Assembly (NCBI RefSeq): GCF_031085175.1
Contig: NZ_JAVHUY010000047.1
Coordinates: 1 to 64,000 of the forward strand
Length of the DNA stretch: 64,000 nt
Reading direction: 5' to 3'
DNA from: Phytohabitans maris
Lineage (GTDB): Bacteria > Actinomycetota > Actinomycetes > Mycobacteriales > Micromonosporaceae
Part shown: one piece after another, positions 16,384-24,865 of the stretch
Layout: each line of letters opens with the position of its first letter
Numbering within the stretch: the stretch's first letter is position 1
The notes under the pieces: model-generated
What the model saw: only the letters and a program-made list of their open reading frames with translations
Databases searched by the model: none
What the model was told of the DNA's origin: nothing
Program-made: the position numbers and the translations under genes

Positions 16384-17570
16384 CAGATCACCCCGCCCTC
16401 GCGCAGCCCCTCGATCTCCTCGGCGGTGTAGCCGAGCGACCGGAGCACGTCCACCGTGTCGTGCCCGTGCGCCCGCCCGGCGTGCCGGATGGCACCGGGC
16501 GTGGCGGACATGCGGAAGGGGACGTTCTGCATCCGTACGGTGCCGAAGTCGCCGTCCGGCACCGGGACGGCGGTGCCGAGCGCGGTGTACTGCGGGTCGG
16601 CCAGGATGTCCCGCACGTCGTACACCGGGGCGACCGCGGCCTGTGCCGCCTCGAAGGCGGCCACCACCTCGTCCCGGTCCCGGGCGGCGACCCAGGCGGC
16701 CACGGCCGAGTCCAGCTCGTCGGCGTGCGCCGCCCGCCCCGACCCGGTGGCGAACCACGGCTGCTCGACCAGGTCCGGGCGCCCGACGAGGCGTACCACC
16801 CGCTCGGCGATGCTCAGCGCGCTCGTCGAGACGGCGACCCAGCGGCCGTCGGCGCACCGGTACGTGTTGCGGGGCGCGTTGTTGTCCGACCGGTTGCCGC
16901 GCCGGGGCTGGACGTAGCCGAGCTGGTCGTACCAGGTGATCTGCGGCCCCAGCATCGCCATGATCGGCTCGATGATGGCGAGGTCGATCACCTGCCCGGC
17001 GCCGGTGCGCTGGCGGGCGTGCAGGGCGAGCATCACCGCGTACGCGGTGGCGAGCGCGGTCACCGAGTCGGCCAGCCCGAACGGGGGCAGCGTCGGCGGC
17101 CCGTCCGGCTCGCCGGTGGCGGCGGCGAAGCCGCTCATCGCCTCGGCGAGCGTGCCGAAGCCGGGCCGCCGGGCGTACGGGCCGATCTGGCCGAAGCCGG
17201 AGATCCGCGCGACCACCAGGCCGGGGTTGGCTTCGTGCAGCACCTCCGGCCCGATCCCCCACCGCTCCAGCGTGCCCGGGCGGAAGTTTTCGACGAGCAC
17301 GTCCGCTCCGGCGACCAGCCTCTTGAGCACGGCAGCGCCGAGCGGCGACGACAGGTCGAGTGTGACCGTGCGCTTGTTTCGGCCGAGCACCTTCCACCAC
17401 AGCCCCTGGCCGTCCTTGGCCGGGCCGTGGCCGCGCGACGGGTCCGGCTTGGTGGGGTGCTCGACCTTCACCACATCGGCCCCGAAGTCACCGAGGAACG
17501 CCGCGGCAAGCGGGCCGGCGAAGAGTGTCGCCGTCTCGATCACGCGTACGCCGTTGAGCGCCGGGTTCAC
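16383..17570 (-). CDS. CaiB/BaiF family (class III) CoA-transferase
   Basis: 395 aa from a GTG inside a GTGA overlap with the preceding gene. It starts MNPALNGVRVIETATLFAGPLAAAFLGDFGADVVKVE, the signature of class III CoA-transferases, and includes VLVENFRPGTLERWG and FGLADSVTALATAYAV, the region carrying the catalytic aspartate. It moves CoA between carboxylic acids. Together with the downstream CitE-like lyase it could activate and cleave a C4-C6 hydroxy-acid. Finding such a pair inside a sugar-import operon suggests the aglycone or side chain of the imported compound is an organic acid; that is inference. Confidence 0.9.
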   Translation of the reverse strand: MNPALNGVRVIETATLFAGPLAAAFLGDFGADVVKVEHPTKPDPSRGHGPAKDGQGLWWKVLGRNKRTVTLDLSSPLGAAVLKRLVAGADVLVENFRPGTLERWGIGPEVLHEANPGLVVARISGFGQIGPYARRPGFGTLAEAMSGFAAATGEPDGPPTLPPFGLADSVTALATAYAVMLALHARQRTGAGQVIDLAIIEPIMAMLGPQITWYDQLGYVQPRRGNRSDNNAPRNTYRCADGRWVAVSTSALSIAERVVRLVGRPDLVEQPWFATGSGRAAHADELDSAVAAWVAARDRDEVVAAFEAAQAAVAPVYDVRDILADPQYTALGTAVPVPDGDFGTVRMQNVPFRMSATPGAIRHAGRAHGHDTVDVLRSLGYTAEEIEGLREGGVI

Positions 17571-19567
17571 GGCGTGACCTCGGTCAGGAAGACGTCGCCG
17601 CTGGTCAGGCCGGTCACGAGGAGCCGGTCGCCGGAGCGGACCGCGTAGAGGTTCTCCTCGCCGAACTCGTCCACGCCGTCGTCGCGGGCGGTGCCGAGCT
17701 GGGCCGCGGACTGTTGCCGGCCCCGGCCGTCGAGGCGCAGCGCGAAGACGTCCGCGCCGCCGGCCGGTACGCCGAACGTGCTGCCGGTGAAGCCGACCAC
17801 CGCGACCGCGCCGCCGGGCAGCGCGACCACCTCGGCGCCCGCGTCGTCGCCCCGGCCGCCGCTGACCGTGCGCCACCGCTGGGCGCCACCGCTCGTGTAG
17901 GCGGTGGTGAGCGCGTCGCCGCCGGCCGCGCCGGTCGCCACCACCACGCCCGCGGTGGTGACGGCCACGCCGCCGAAGAGGTCGCCGTCGGCCTTGACCC
18001 ACCGCGGCGCACCGTCCACAGTGAACGCAGCCACGAACCCGTCGGTGCCGCCGAGGTAGGGCGCGCCGGGCAGCCCGGCCGACGTCACGCCCGCGACGTA
18101 GGCCCCGCCGGCGTCGGCTGCCACCGCGTAGCCCTTGTCCTCGCCGGCGCCGCCGAGCTGCCGGGTCCAGGCGACCGTGCCGTCCGGGCCGATCCGGGCC
18201 AGGATCACGTCCTTGTCGCCCGCGCTCGGGCCGGCCAGCGCGCCGCTGGTGTAGCCGGCGACGTACACGCCGCCGTCCGGCGCGGCGGTCAGGCCGTAGA
18301 AGCGATCCGCCTTGGTGGCGTCGCCGAGCTGGGTCAGCCAGGCCAGCTCGCCGGTCGCCGTGAAGCGGGCCACGAACCCGTCGTCGGCCGGGCTCCCCGG
18401 ATGCTCGCCGTCCAGGTCGCCGCGCGTGTACCCGGCGACGATCACACCACCGTCCGCCGTGGACACCGCACCGTAGAGGCGGTCGTTGGACGGTGTGCCA
18501 AGCTGCTTCGTCCACTGTGGTGCCTGCACGACGGCGTCCAGCCCGCCCGCGTACGGCTGCCCGTCCACCGGGCCGGAGGCTGAGAAGGCGACGGTGCCGC
18601 CGGGCGTGACGCCACCCGCCCAGTCGGTGCCGGGCGTGCCTCTCAGCGGTCCGGGAATGCCGGTCGGCGGGGTGGCACTGAGCGTGGAGCTCAGCTCGGT
18701 CAGCCCGGCCACGAACGCGGGCCGCCACACGTCCCAGTCGTGCCCGCCGTCGAGCACCCGGAACTGCGCGGCGACCGCGTCCGAGCGGCGCACGTTGTTG
18801 TAGAGCGTCGCCGCCTCGTAGTCGAGGTCGTGCCTGGCGTCGGCCGGGTCGGGGTTGGCCCACTCGTCGTCGCCGACCGCGATGAACATCCTGACCGGCA
18901 GGTCAGCGTCCAAAGCGGGCAGCAGGGCCGGGTAGGTGAGCCGCTGGTACACCTCGTCGACGAAGCGCTCGCCGCCCTGGCCGAACCCGCCGTACTCGCG
19001 GGCGGAGGAGTCGGCCGGCGGCAGCGGGTTGTAGACGGCCGGGCTGAGCACGAGCGCGTTGGCGAAGAGGTCCTGGTGGGCGAGGGCGTAGCGGAGCGCG
19101 CCGTAGCCGCCCATCGAGTAGCCGCCGATCAGCCGGGCCCCGCGGTGCGCCGCCGTGCGGTACGTGGTGTCCACATGCGACACGAGGTCGCCGGTGAGCA
19201 TCGTCTCGACCGCGCTGCCGCCCTCGTACGCCGAGTCGACGTACCAGCTTCCCCGCTCGCTCCACGGGGCGTCGGGCAGCACGGCGATGACCGGTGCGAT
19301 CGTGCCGTCGTCGATGAGCTTGTCGAGGTCGGCCTTGATCTGGGTCCACGCCCGCATGGTGTCGCCGCGCCCGTGCAGCAGGTAGAGCGCCGGGTAGCGG
19401 AGCTTGGCGTTCTTGCGCGCACCGTACCCGTAGGGCAGGTAGACCGTGTAGTCGATCGGGCCGGCCTTCGCGGTGGTGAGCGTGCCGGCGCGGGTGCCGC
19501 CGGCCGACGCCGCGCTCGATACGCCGACGGTCAGCAGGATCAGCACGGCGACGAGTACCTTCCTCAT
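17567..19567 (-). CDS. Secreted esterase fused to SBBP beta-propeller
   Basis: 666 aa. Residues 1-22 are a signal peptide (MRKVLVAVLILLTVGVSSAASA). Residues about 30-300 are an esterase-D/PF00756-like alpha/beta hydrolase with Ser151 (GGYSMGGYG), probable acid in VGDDEW (232-236) and His276 (GGHDWDVW). Residues about 330-660 hold at least six SBBP-type blades of roughly 50 residues (recurring pattern G-R-Y-G, D-G-G-V, V-A-G-Y-T). The propeller may bind polysaccharide while the esterase removes acyl or feruloyl groups. It overlaps both neighbours by 4 bp, so it is translated with cytoplasmic sugar-catabolic enzymes although it is itself exported. Confidence 0.85.
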   Translation of the reverse strand: MRKVLVAVLILLTVGVSSAASAGGTRAGTLTTAKAGPIDYTVYLPYGYGARKNAKLRYPALYLLHGRGDTMRAWTQIKADLDKLIDDGTIAPVIAVLPDAPWSERGSWYVDSAYEGGSAVETMLTGDLVSHVDTTYRTAAHRGARLIGGYSMGGYGALRYALAHQDLFANALVLSPAVYNPLPPADSSAREYGGFGQGGERFVDEVYQRLTYPALLPALDADLPVRMFIAVGDDEWANPDPADARHDLDYEAATLYNNVRRSDAVAAQFRVLDGGHDWDVWRPAFVAGLTELSSTLSATPPTGIPGPLRGTPGTDWAGGVTPGGTVAFSASGPVDGQPYAGGLDAVVQAPQWTKQLGTPSNDRLYGAVSTADGGVIVAGYTRGDLDGEHPGSPADDGFVARFTATGELAWLTQLGDATKADRFYGLTAAPDGGVYVAGYTSGALAGPSAGDKDVILARIGPDGTVAWTRQLGGAGEDKGYAVAADAGGAYVAGVTSAGLPGAPYLGGTDGFVAAFTVDGAPRWVKADGDLFGGVAVTTAGVVVATGAAGGDALTTAYTSGGAQRWRTVSGGRGDDAGAEVVALPGGAVAVVGFTGSTFGVPAGGADVFALRLDGRGRQQSAAQLGTARDDGVDEFGEENLYAVRSGDRLLVTGLTSGDVFLTEVTP

Positions 19568-21492
19568 TGGACCCCTCCGGTGAGGTCAGCGGCGCAGCGA
19601 AAGCCGACGCTCGGCGAGCGGCCCAGCCCAGCGCCGGCGGTCAGCAGCTTGACGGAGACCTCGGGTGGCTGCGGGCCGCCGTCGAGGTACCAGTCGGAAC
19701 CCTCGGCGCGAAAGTCCGCGCCACCCTTGAGAATCACAAACCGCGTGCGGCCGTCGGTGTGCTCGCTCTCGGTCAGCTCCCACACCAGCGGCGCGGTGCG
19801 GCGCAGCAGTCCCGCCTCGGCGGCCACCTGCCACTCGTCTTCGGTCGGCAGCCGCAGGCGAGCCCAGGCCGCGTACGCCCGCGCATCGGCCAGGTCCACA
19901 TTGGTCACCGGGTGATCGACCGGCCCCTGCCCGGCGGTGAAACGCTCCGGACGCACCGGCCGGTAGCCGGTGGCGGCCAGGAACGCCGCGTACTCGCCGT
20001 GCGTCACCTCGCGCTCCGCGATCGCGAACGGCCTCAGCGTCACCGCCCGGAGCAGCGTGCCGGCGCTGTGCAGCCGGGGCGGGAGCGGCTTCCACTCGTC
20101 CACATAGGGCGCCTCGCCGTAGAGCCCGGTCTCCCGGATCCGGTGCCGCACAAGCAGATCCCGTCGCCCTCCGTCGAGGGCCAGCATCCCTTCCGGTACG
20201 GCGTCTCGGGGCGCGACGGGCACCGGAGCGCGGACCGCGGCACGGGCCGGAAAGCCCGGGTCACCGCCGGGCGGCGCGTGCCGGCTTTCCGGTCCGCCCA
20301 CGGCGACCGCGGCTATCCCGCCCGCCGCCAGCCGGCCACCCACGGCCACCTTGCCGCCCTCGACCGGCGTCACGGTGAGCGCCTCGCCGGTCAGCAGGTC
20401 GACGAAGCCCGGCGCCGGCTCGGTCACCAGCCACGGGCCGTCGACGTCGCCGCCCCGGTTGACTACCGTCCACAGTGGCGTGCCGGCGTGCACCCAGCGG
20501 GACGCGTACACCTGGCCACCGGCGTGGTCGGCGAGCGGGGTCCAGTCTTCCGACCGCAGCCAGTCGGCGTGGCCGCGGTGCACCCGCCGCATCGCGCGCA
20601 GCAGGGAGCGGTCCCGCTCGCTCCAGCCGACCCAGACGCCGAAGACGCTCTCCCACACCAGGATGCCGGTGCCGTTGAGCCAGGCGGAGTGCAGCTCGTC
20701 CAGGTGGCCGCGGTGCCAGCGGCGGGTGTGGTGCAGCACGTGCCGGCGCTCGAACCACTTGGCCCGCAGCACACCCGGTACGTCCGAGTCGGCGAACCAC
20801 TGCGCCCACGACATCGCGTGGTCCTCGATGCGGGCGAGCGGTACCCGCGACTCGCCGGCCAGCACCACGTGCGGCGGGAGCGCGGCGCGCAGCTTGCCGG
20901 CACCCTCCTTGAGCGTGTCGAGGAAGACGCCGTCCGCGCCCAGCCAGGTGACGATCGCGGCCACGGCCTCCTCGTCGCCGGCCGCCTCACGCCGGGTGCC
21001 GGTGTCCCACGGGTTGTAGTCGACGAAGACGCGTACGCCCCGGGCGTGGAAGGCGCGGACCACGTCGGGCAGCTCCAGCACGTCGCGGTAGAAGTCGAAC
21101 TGGTTGCGGTCGTCCAGCCCGATGACCGGGTACGCGTGCCAGAGCACCACCCCGTCGAAGCCGCCGAAGTCACGCTCCGCCCCGTCCAGGAACGCGTCCA
21201 CGGTGAACTCCCCCCGCTCGTGGTCGTACAGCGTCTCGTCCCAGAGCCAGGCGAGGCAGACGCTGAGGCAGTCGCCGGGCACCTCGTCGTAGTGCCGGCC
21301 GTCGTAGCCGAGGCGCCGCCGCGCGTCCGCCCGCCACGCGGCGAGCCGTTCCCGCCAGGCCGGCCAGAACGCGGGGTCGGCGGGCGCCGCGAAGATCTTC
21401 GCCTCGTCCAGCTCGGCCAGGTCGGCGCCGCCGTCCAGTGACACCTCGGTCGGCAGGTCGATCGGGCGCGGCACGTACGGGTTGAAGCTCAT
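19564..21492 (-). CDS. TIM-barrel glycosidase-like protein with C-terminal FGE/SUMF1 domain
   Basis: 642 aa, no signal peptide. Residues about 1-400 look like a TIM-barrel glycoside hydrolase: GGFDGVVLWHAYPVIG, RGVRVFVDYNPWDTG, LGADGVFLDTLKEG and HVVLAGESR resemble the successive strands carrying catalytic acids, but I cannot assign a GH family. Residues about 430-640 are a formylglycine-generating-enzyme-like fold (FAIAEREVTHGEYAAFLAATGYRP, RLPTEDEWQVAAEAG, SVGFRCAADL). The two cysteines that make FGE an oxidase are absent from the expected late positions, so this half is probably a binding domain. It overlaps the ribokinase and esterase genes by 4 bp each. Confidence 0.75.
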   Translation of the reverse strand: MSFNPYVPRPIDLPTEVSLDGGADLAELDEAKIFAAPADPAFWPAWRERLAAWRADARRRLGYDGRHYDEVPGDCLSVCLAWLWDETLYDHERGEFTVDAFLDGAERDFGGFDGVVLWHAYPVIGLDDRNQFDFYRDVLELPDVVRAFHARGVRVFVDYNPWDTGTRREAAGDEEAVAAIVTWLGADGVFLDTLKEGAGKLRAALPPHVVLAGESRVPLARIEDHAMSWAQWFADSDVPGVLRAKWFERRHVLHHTRRWHRGHLDELHSAWLNGTGILVWESVFGVWVGWSERDRSLLRAMRRVHRGHADWLRSEDWTPLADHAGGQVYASRWVHAGTPLWTVVNRGGDVDGPWLVTEPAPGFVDLLTGEALTVTPVEGGKVAVGGRLAAGGIAAVAVGGPESRHAPPGGDPGFPARAAVRAPVPVAPRDAVPEGMLALDGGRRDLLVRHRIRETGLYGEAPYVDEWKPLPPRLHSAGTLLRAVTLRPFAIAEREVTHGEYAAFLAATGYRPVRPERFTAGQGPVDHPVTNVDLADARAYAAWARLRLPTEDEWQVAAEAGLLRRTAPLVWELTESEHTDGRTRFVILKGGADFRAEGSDWYLDGGPQPPEVSVKLLTAGAGLGRSPSVGFRCAADLTGGVQ

Positions 21493-22370
21493 AGGGCCGC
21501 CTCGATCTCCGCGCGGGTGGGCAGTGAGCTGGAGGCGCCCGGCCGGGTGGCGCAGACGGCACCGGCCGCGCAGGCCCAGCGGAGCGCCTCCCCGACCGGC
21601 CGCCCCTCGGCCCAGGCGACGGCGAGCGCCCCGGTGAACGCGTCGCCGGCGGCGGTCGTGTCCACCGCCTCCACCGCCGGCGCGGCCACGTCGAGCCGCA
21701 GCCCGTCGCGGTCGGCGTAGGCGGCGCCCCGGGCACCGAGGGTCATCACCACGCGGGGCACCAGGTCGAGCAGGTCGGCCGGCTGGGCGGGATGCCCGGC
21801 GAGCACCTCGGCCTCACCCTCGTTGACCACGAGCAGGTCCACCGTGGACAGCAGCTCCGCCGGGAGGCGGCGGGCAGGCGCCGCGTTGAGCACGGCGACG
21901 GTACCGGCCGCGCGGGCGGTCGCGGCCGCCTCGGCGACCGCTTCGAGGGGGATCTCCAGCTGGCAGAGCAGCACGTCGGCACCGGCGACCGCGGCCCGGT
22001 CCTCGGCCGAGAGGCCGGTGAGCGCCGCGTTGGCGCCGGGCGCGACCACGATGAGGTTTTCCGCGTGCCGGTCCACCGCGATCAGCGCCACGCCGGACGG
22101 GCCGGGCACGGTGCGCAGCCGGGTCACGTCGACGCCCGCCGCGGCGAGGTTGTCCCGCTGTGGGCGGGCGAAGTCGTCACCGCCGACCGCGCCGACGAAC
22201 GCCACCTCGCCACCGGCCCGCGCGGCGGCGACGGCCTGGTTGGCGCCCTTGCCGCCCGGGACGGTGGTGAACTCGCCGCCGAGCACCGTCTCCCCCGGCC
22301 GGGGCAGGGCCGGCGCGGTCACCACGAGGTCGAGGTTGGCGCTGCCCACGACGACGACCCGGGCCGTCAT
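21489..22370 (-). CDS. rbsK: Ribokinase (PfkB family)
   Basis: 293-aa PfkB sugar kinase that phosphorylates ribose at O5. It shows the substrate motif GSANLDLV (9-16), GGKGANQA (39-46) and the C-terminal anion hole VDTTAAGDAFTG with catalytic Asp243. The start ATG overlaps the stop of the ADP-ribosylglycohydrolase gene. Placement behind two ADP-ribosylglycohydrolase-family genes and an ABC importer suggests it captures ribose released from an imported ribosyl compound. A second ribokinase lies at 30224-31123. Confidence 0.9.
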   Translation of the reverse strand: MTARVVVVGSANLDLVVTAPALPRPGETVLGGEFTTVPGGKGANQAVAAARAGGEVAFVGAVGGDDFARPQRDNLAAAGVDVTRLRTVPGPSGVALIAVDRHAENLIVVAPGANAALTGLSAEDRAAVAGADVLLCQLEIPLEAVAEAAATARAAGTVAVLNAAPARRLPAELLSTVDLLVVNEGEAEVLAGHPAQPADLLDLVPRVVMTLGARGAAYADRDGLRLDVAAPAVEAVDTTAAGDAFTGALAVAWAEGRPVGEALRWACAAGAVCATRPGASSSLPTRAEIEAAL

Positions 22371-23653
22371 AACGCCACCTGCGCCGTACGCCGGGCCAGT
22401 TCCTCGAACGTCACCCCGTCGAAGCCGCCGACGCTGCTGCGCAGCCGCCCCTTGAGCGGTGCGGTCCACTGTGGGCCGATCGCTGAGGCGCCACTCAGCG
22501 CGCCGAGGATCGAGCCGACCGTCGCGCCGTTGGAGTCGGTGTCCCAGCCGCCGCTCACCACCGCGCAGATCCCCCGGTCGAAGTCGCCGCCGCTGTACGC
22601 GAGCGCGGCGGCCACGAGCGCGGCGTTGTTGCGGGCGTGCACCCAGTGCAGGTGCCCGTGGCGCCTCTCGATCGCGTCGACGACCGGCTCCCAGTCGCCG
22701 TCCAGCGCCCGCGCCTGCTTGACGGCGGCGGCGAACGGGCCCTCCGGCAGCACCGACTCACCGGCGTCCAGCACCTCGTCCACCGTGGACGCCACGACGG
22801 CGGTGGCGGTCATCGCGGCCACCCACATCGCGCCCGCGACGCCGTCGCCGACGTGGCTGACCACCGCGTCCCGGTACGCCAATGCGGCCGCCGCCTTCGG
22901 CCGGCCCGGCGAGGCCCAGCCGTACGCGTCGGTGCGGATCTGGGCGCCGATCCACTCCCGGAACGGGTTGTGGTGCAGCGCGGTCTCCGGCGGGGTCAGG
23001 CCGAGCAGCAGGTTGCGGTACGCCACCCGTTCGGCGGTGAAGACCCGCCCGGCCGGCAGCCAGTCCAGCCACGCCTGGGCCACGTCGGCGCTGGTGAGCT
23101 CGGTCCCGTGCGCCTCCAGCAGGCGGAGCGCGAGGAGCGCGAAGTTGAGGTCGTCGTCCTCGGGGGTGCCGTCGATGTTCTCGGCGAGGCTGTCGACCGC
23201 GCTGCGGCGGTTCCACGGCCAGCGCTCGGCCACGCTGGGCGGGAGCCCTTCGGCGGTGAAGTACCCCGACAGGGGCCACCGCCCGGTCGCGCTGAGGATC
23301 TCCCGGATCCCCTCGCGCGGGATCTTCTCCACGGGCTTGCCGAGCACGCAGCCGACCGCCCGCCCGGTCCAGGCCCCGAGGAGCCGCTCCGCATCGGGGC
23401 GCGGCCCGGGACCCGGCTCCGGCGCGATGCCGAGCGGCGGGGTCCGCGGCACCGGTACCGCGTCGAGCAGCTCCAGCGCCAGCCCGCGCAGCGCCGGGTC
23501 GCCGGGCACGGAGGCACCGGCGATCGGTGCGGCCAGCGGACCGCCGGCGGCCGCCCAGCGGGCCTCCACATCGGACACGTCGGGGCCTTCGTCGCGGAGC
23601 GCCATCAGCTCGTACGGCAGCAGCTCCTCCGGCGCCGTCCAGGTAAACCTCAC
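22367..23653 (-). CDS. ADP-ribosylglycohydrolase family protein (first of two)
   Basis: 428 aa from a GTG in a GTGA overlap. The ARH/DraG helical fold is recognised by GAWTGRAVGCVLGKPVE, the first metal cluster PEDDDLNFALL (usually TDDT) and the second GGWDTDSNGATVGSILGAL (usually DTDT), so both magnesium sites appear intact with conservative changes. About 110 extra N-terminal residues (MRFTWTAPEELLPYELM...) precede the ARH core and match nothing I recognise. ARH enzymes cleave N- or O-glycosidic bonds to ADP-ribose, but relatives in sugar operons probably act on other ribosides. Confidence 0.85.
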   Translation of the reverse strand: MRFTWTAPEELLPYELMALRDEGPDVSDVEARWAAAGGPLAAPIAGASVPGDPALRGLALELLDAVPVPRTPPLGIAPEPGPGPRPDAERLLGAWTGRAVGCVLGKPVEKIPREGIREILSATGRWPLSGYFTAEGLPPSVAERWPWNRRSAVDSLAENIDGTPEDDDLNFALLALRLLEAHGTELTSADVAQAWLDWLPAGRVFTAERVAYRNLLLGLTPPETALHHNPFREWIGAQIRTDAYGWASPGRPKAAAALAYRDAVVSHVGDGVAGAMWVAAMTATAVVASTVDEVLDAGESVLPEGPFAAAVKQARALDGDWEPVVDAIERRHGHLHWVHARNNAALVAAALAYSGGDFDRGICAVVSGGWDTDSNGATVGSILGALSGASAIGPQWTAPLKGRLRSSVGGFDGVTFEELARRTAQVAL

Positions 23654-24864
23654 GCCAGCCCCTTGAAGCGGTCGGCGCGCGCGGCGAAGCGGGCGGCGTC
23701 GGCGGCGTACACCTCGGCGGCGACCGCGGCCAGCACCCGTGCCGGCTCGGCGAGGTCCACTCTGGACGCCTCGGCCACGGCGGAGGCCCATTGGGCGGGG
23801 ACGGCCGGCGCGCCGCCCAGCGCGCCGGCGATCGCCCCCGCCATGGTGGCGGTCGAGTCGGCGTCCCGGCCGTAGTTGACCGCCCCCAACACCGCTTCCC
23901 GGTACCCCCCGTTGGCGATGACGAGCATGCCGAGCGCGATCGGCAGCTCCTCTATGGAGTGCAGCCGGCTCGGCCGCCTCGCCCCGAGCCCCGGGTTGCG
24001 GTAGTCCTCGCCCACGGTGTCGTACGGCGCCACCGCGGCACGCAGCGCCGGGATGGCGTTACGCGTCTCCTCGTACCCGCTGGCCCGCTGGACCACAGCG
24101 GCGATCGCGGCGCGCGTCCCGTCTCTGGCCAGGTCGAGCGCCGCGTCGACGACGTCGCGGCAGGTCGCGCCCGGCGCCATCGCGGCGGCGACCGAGGCGG
24201 CGAAGACCGCGGCCGCCTCGCGGCCGTAACTGTGCTGGTGGGCGCCGCCGATCTCGACGGCCTCGGCGTACGCGCCGGCGGGGTCGCCGGCGTTGACGAT
24301 GCCGACCGGCGCCATGTACATCGCGGCGCCGCAGTTGACGATGTTGCCCACGCCCGCCTCGCGCGGGTCGGCGTGCGCGTGGTGCAGCCGGGTGACCAGC
24401 CACCGTTCGGCGGCCGCGAGGCGGTGGAAGGCCACCGCCTCGCGCTCCAGGTCCGGGATCCAGACCTCCCGCTCGATGAGGTCGGGCACGAGCAGCTCGG
24501 CGACGTCGTACGCGTCGAGGTGGTCGCGCTTCTTCGCGTAGGCCCGGACCAGCGCGTGGGTCATCAACGTGTCGTCGGTGATGTGCCCGTCGCCCTTGTG
24601 GTACGGGGCGAGCGGCCGGTTCGTGGCCCAGTTCTCGTGGAACGGGGGCACGATGCCGTCCACCCAGCCGCCGTACCGCGTCCGGATCTCCTCGGGAAGG
24701 GCGGTCTCGGTGGCACCGCCGAGGGCATCGCCCACCGCGGCGCCGACGAGGCAGCCGACCGACTTGTCGAGCAAGAGACTCCCAGGCAGCGCCTGCCACG
24801 CTCCGTCGCTCGGCGCTCGTCCGCCGTCGTGGTCAGGGCCCGTAGCCTCACGACTCCCGCTCAT
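23650..24864 (-). CDS. ADP-ribosylglycohydrolase family protein (second of two)
   Basis: 404 aa. The ARH core starts at about residue 33 (LDKSVGCLVGAAVGDALGGATE), with first metal motif GHITDDTLMTHALVRAYA and second NYGRDADSTATMAGAIAGALGG, both canonical. It is closer to textbook ARH than its neighbour, so the two are not a recent duplication and may act on different bonds or form a heterodimer. The ATG at 24864 is chosen because it lies 1 bp past the binding-protein stop, in step with the tight operon; an upstream in-frame start would overlap that gene. No signal peptide, so it acts in the cytoplasm after import. Confidence 0.87.
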   Translation of the reverse strand: MSGSREATGPDHDGGRAPSDGAWQALPGSLLLDKSVGCLVGAAVGDALGGATETALPEEIRTRYGGWVDGIVPPFHENWATNRPLAPYHKGDGHITDDTLMTHALVRAYAKKRDHLDAYDVAELLVPDLIEREVWIPDLEREAVAFHRLAAAERWLVTRLHHAHADPREAGVGNIVNCGAAMYMAPVGIVNAGDPAGAYAEAVEIGGAHQHSYGREAAAVFAASVAAAMAPGATCRDVVDAALDLARDGTRAAIAAVVQRASGYEETRNAIPALRAAVAPYDTVGEDYRNPGLGARRPSRLHSIEELPIALGMLVIANGGYREAVLGAVNYGRDADSTATMAGAIAGALGGAPAVPAQWASAVAEASRVDLAEPARVLAAVAAEVYAADAARFAARADRFKGLA

Positions 24865-24865
24865 T

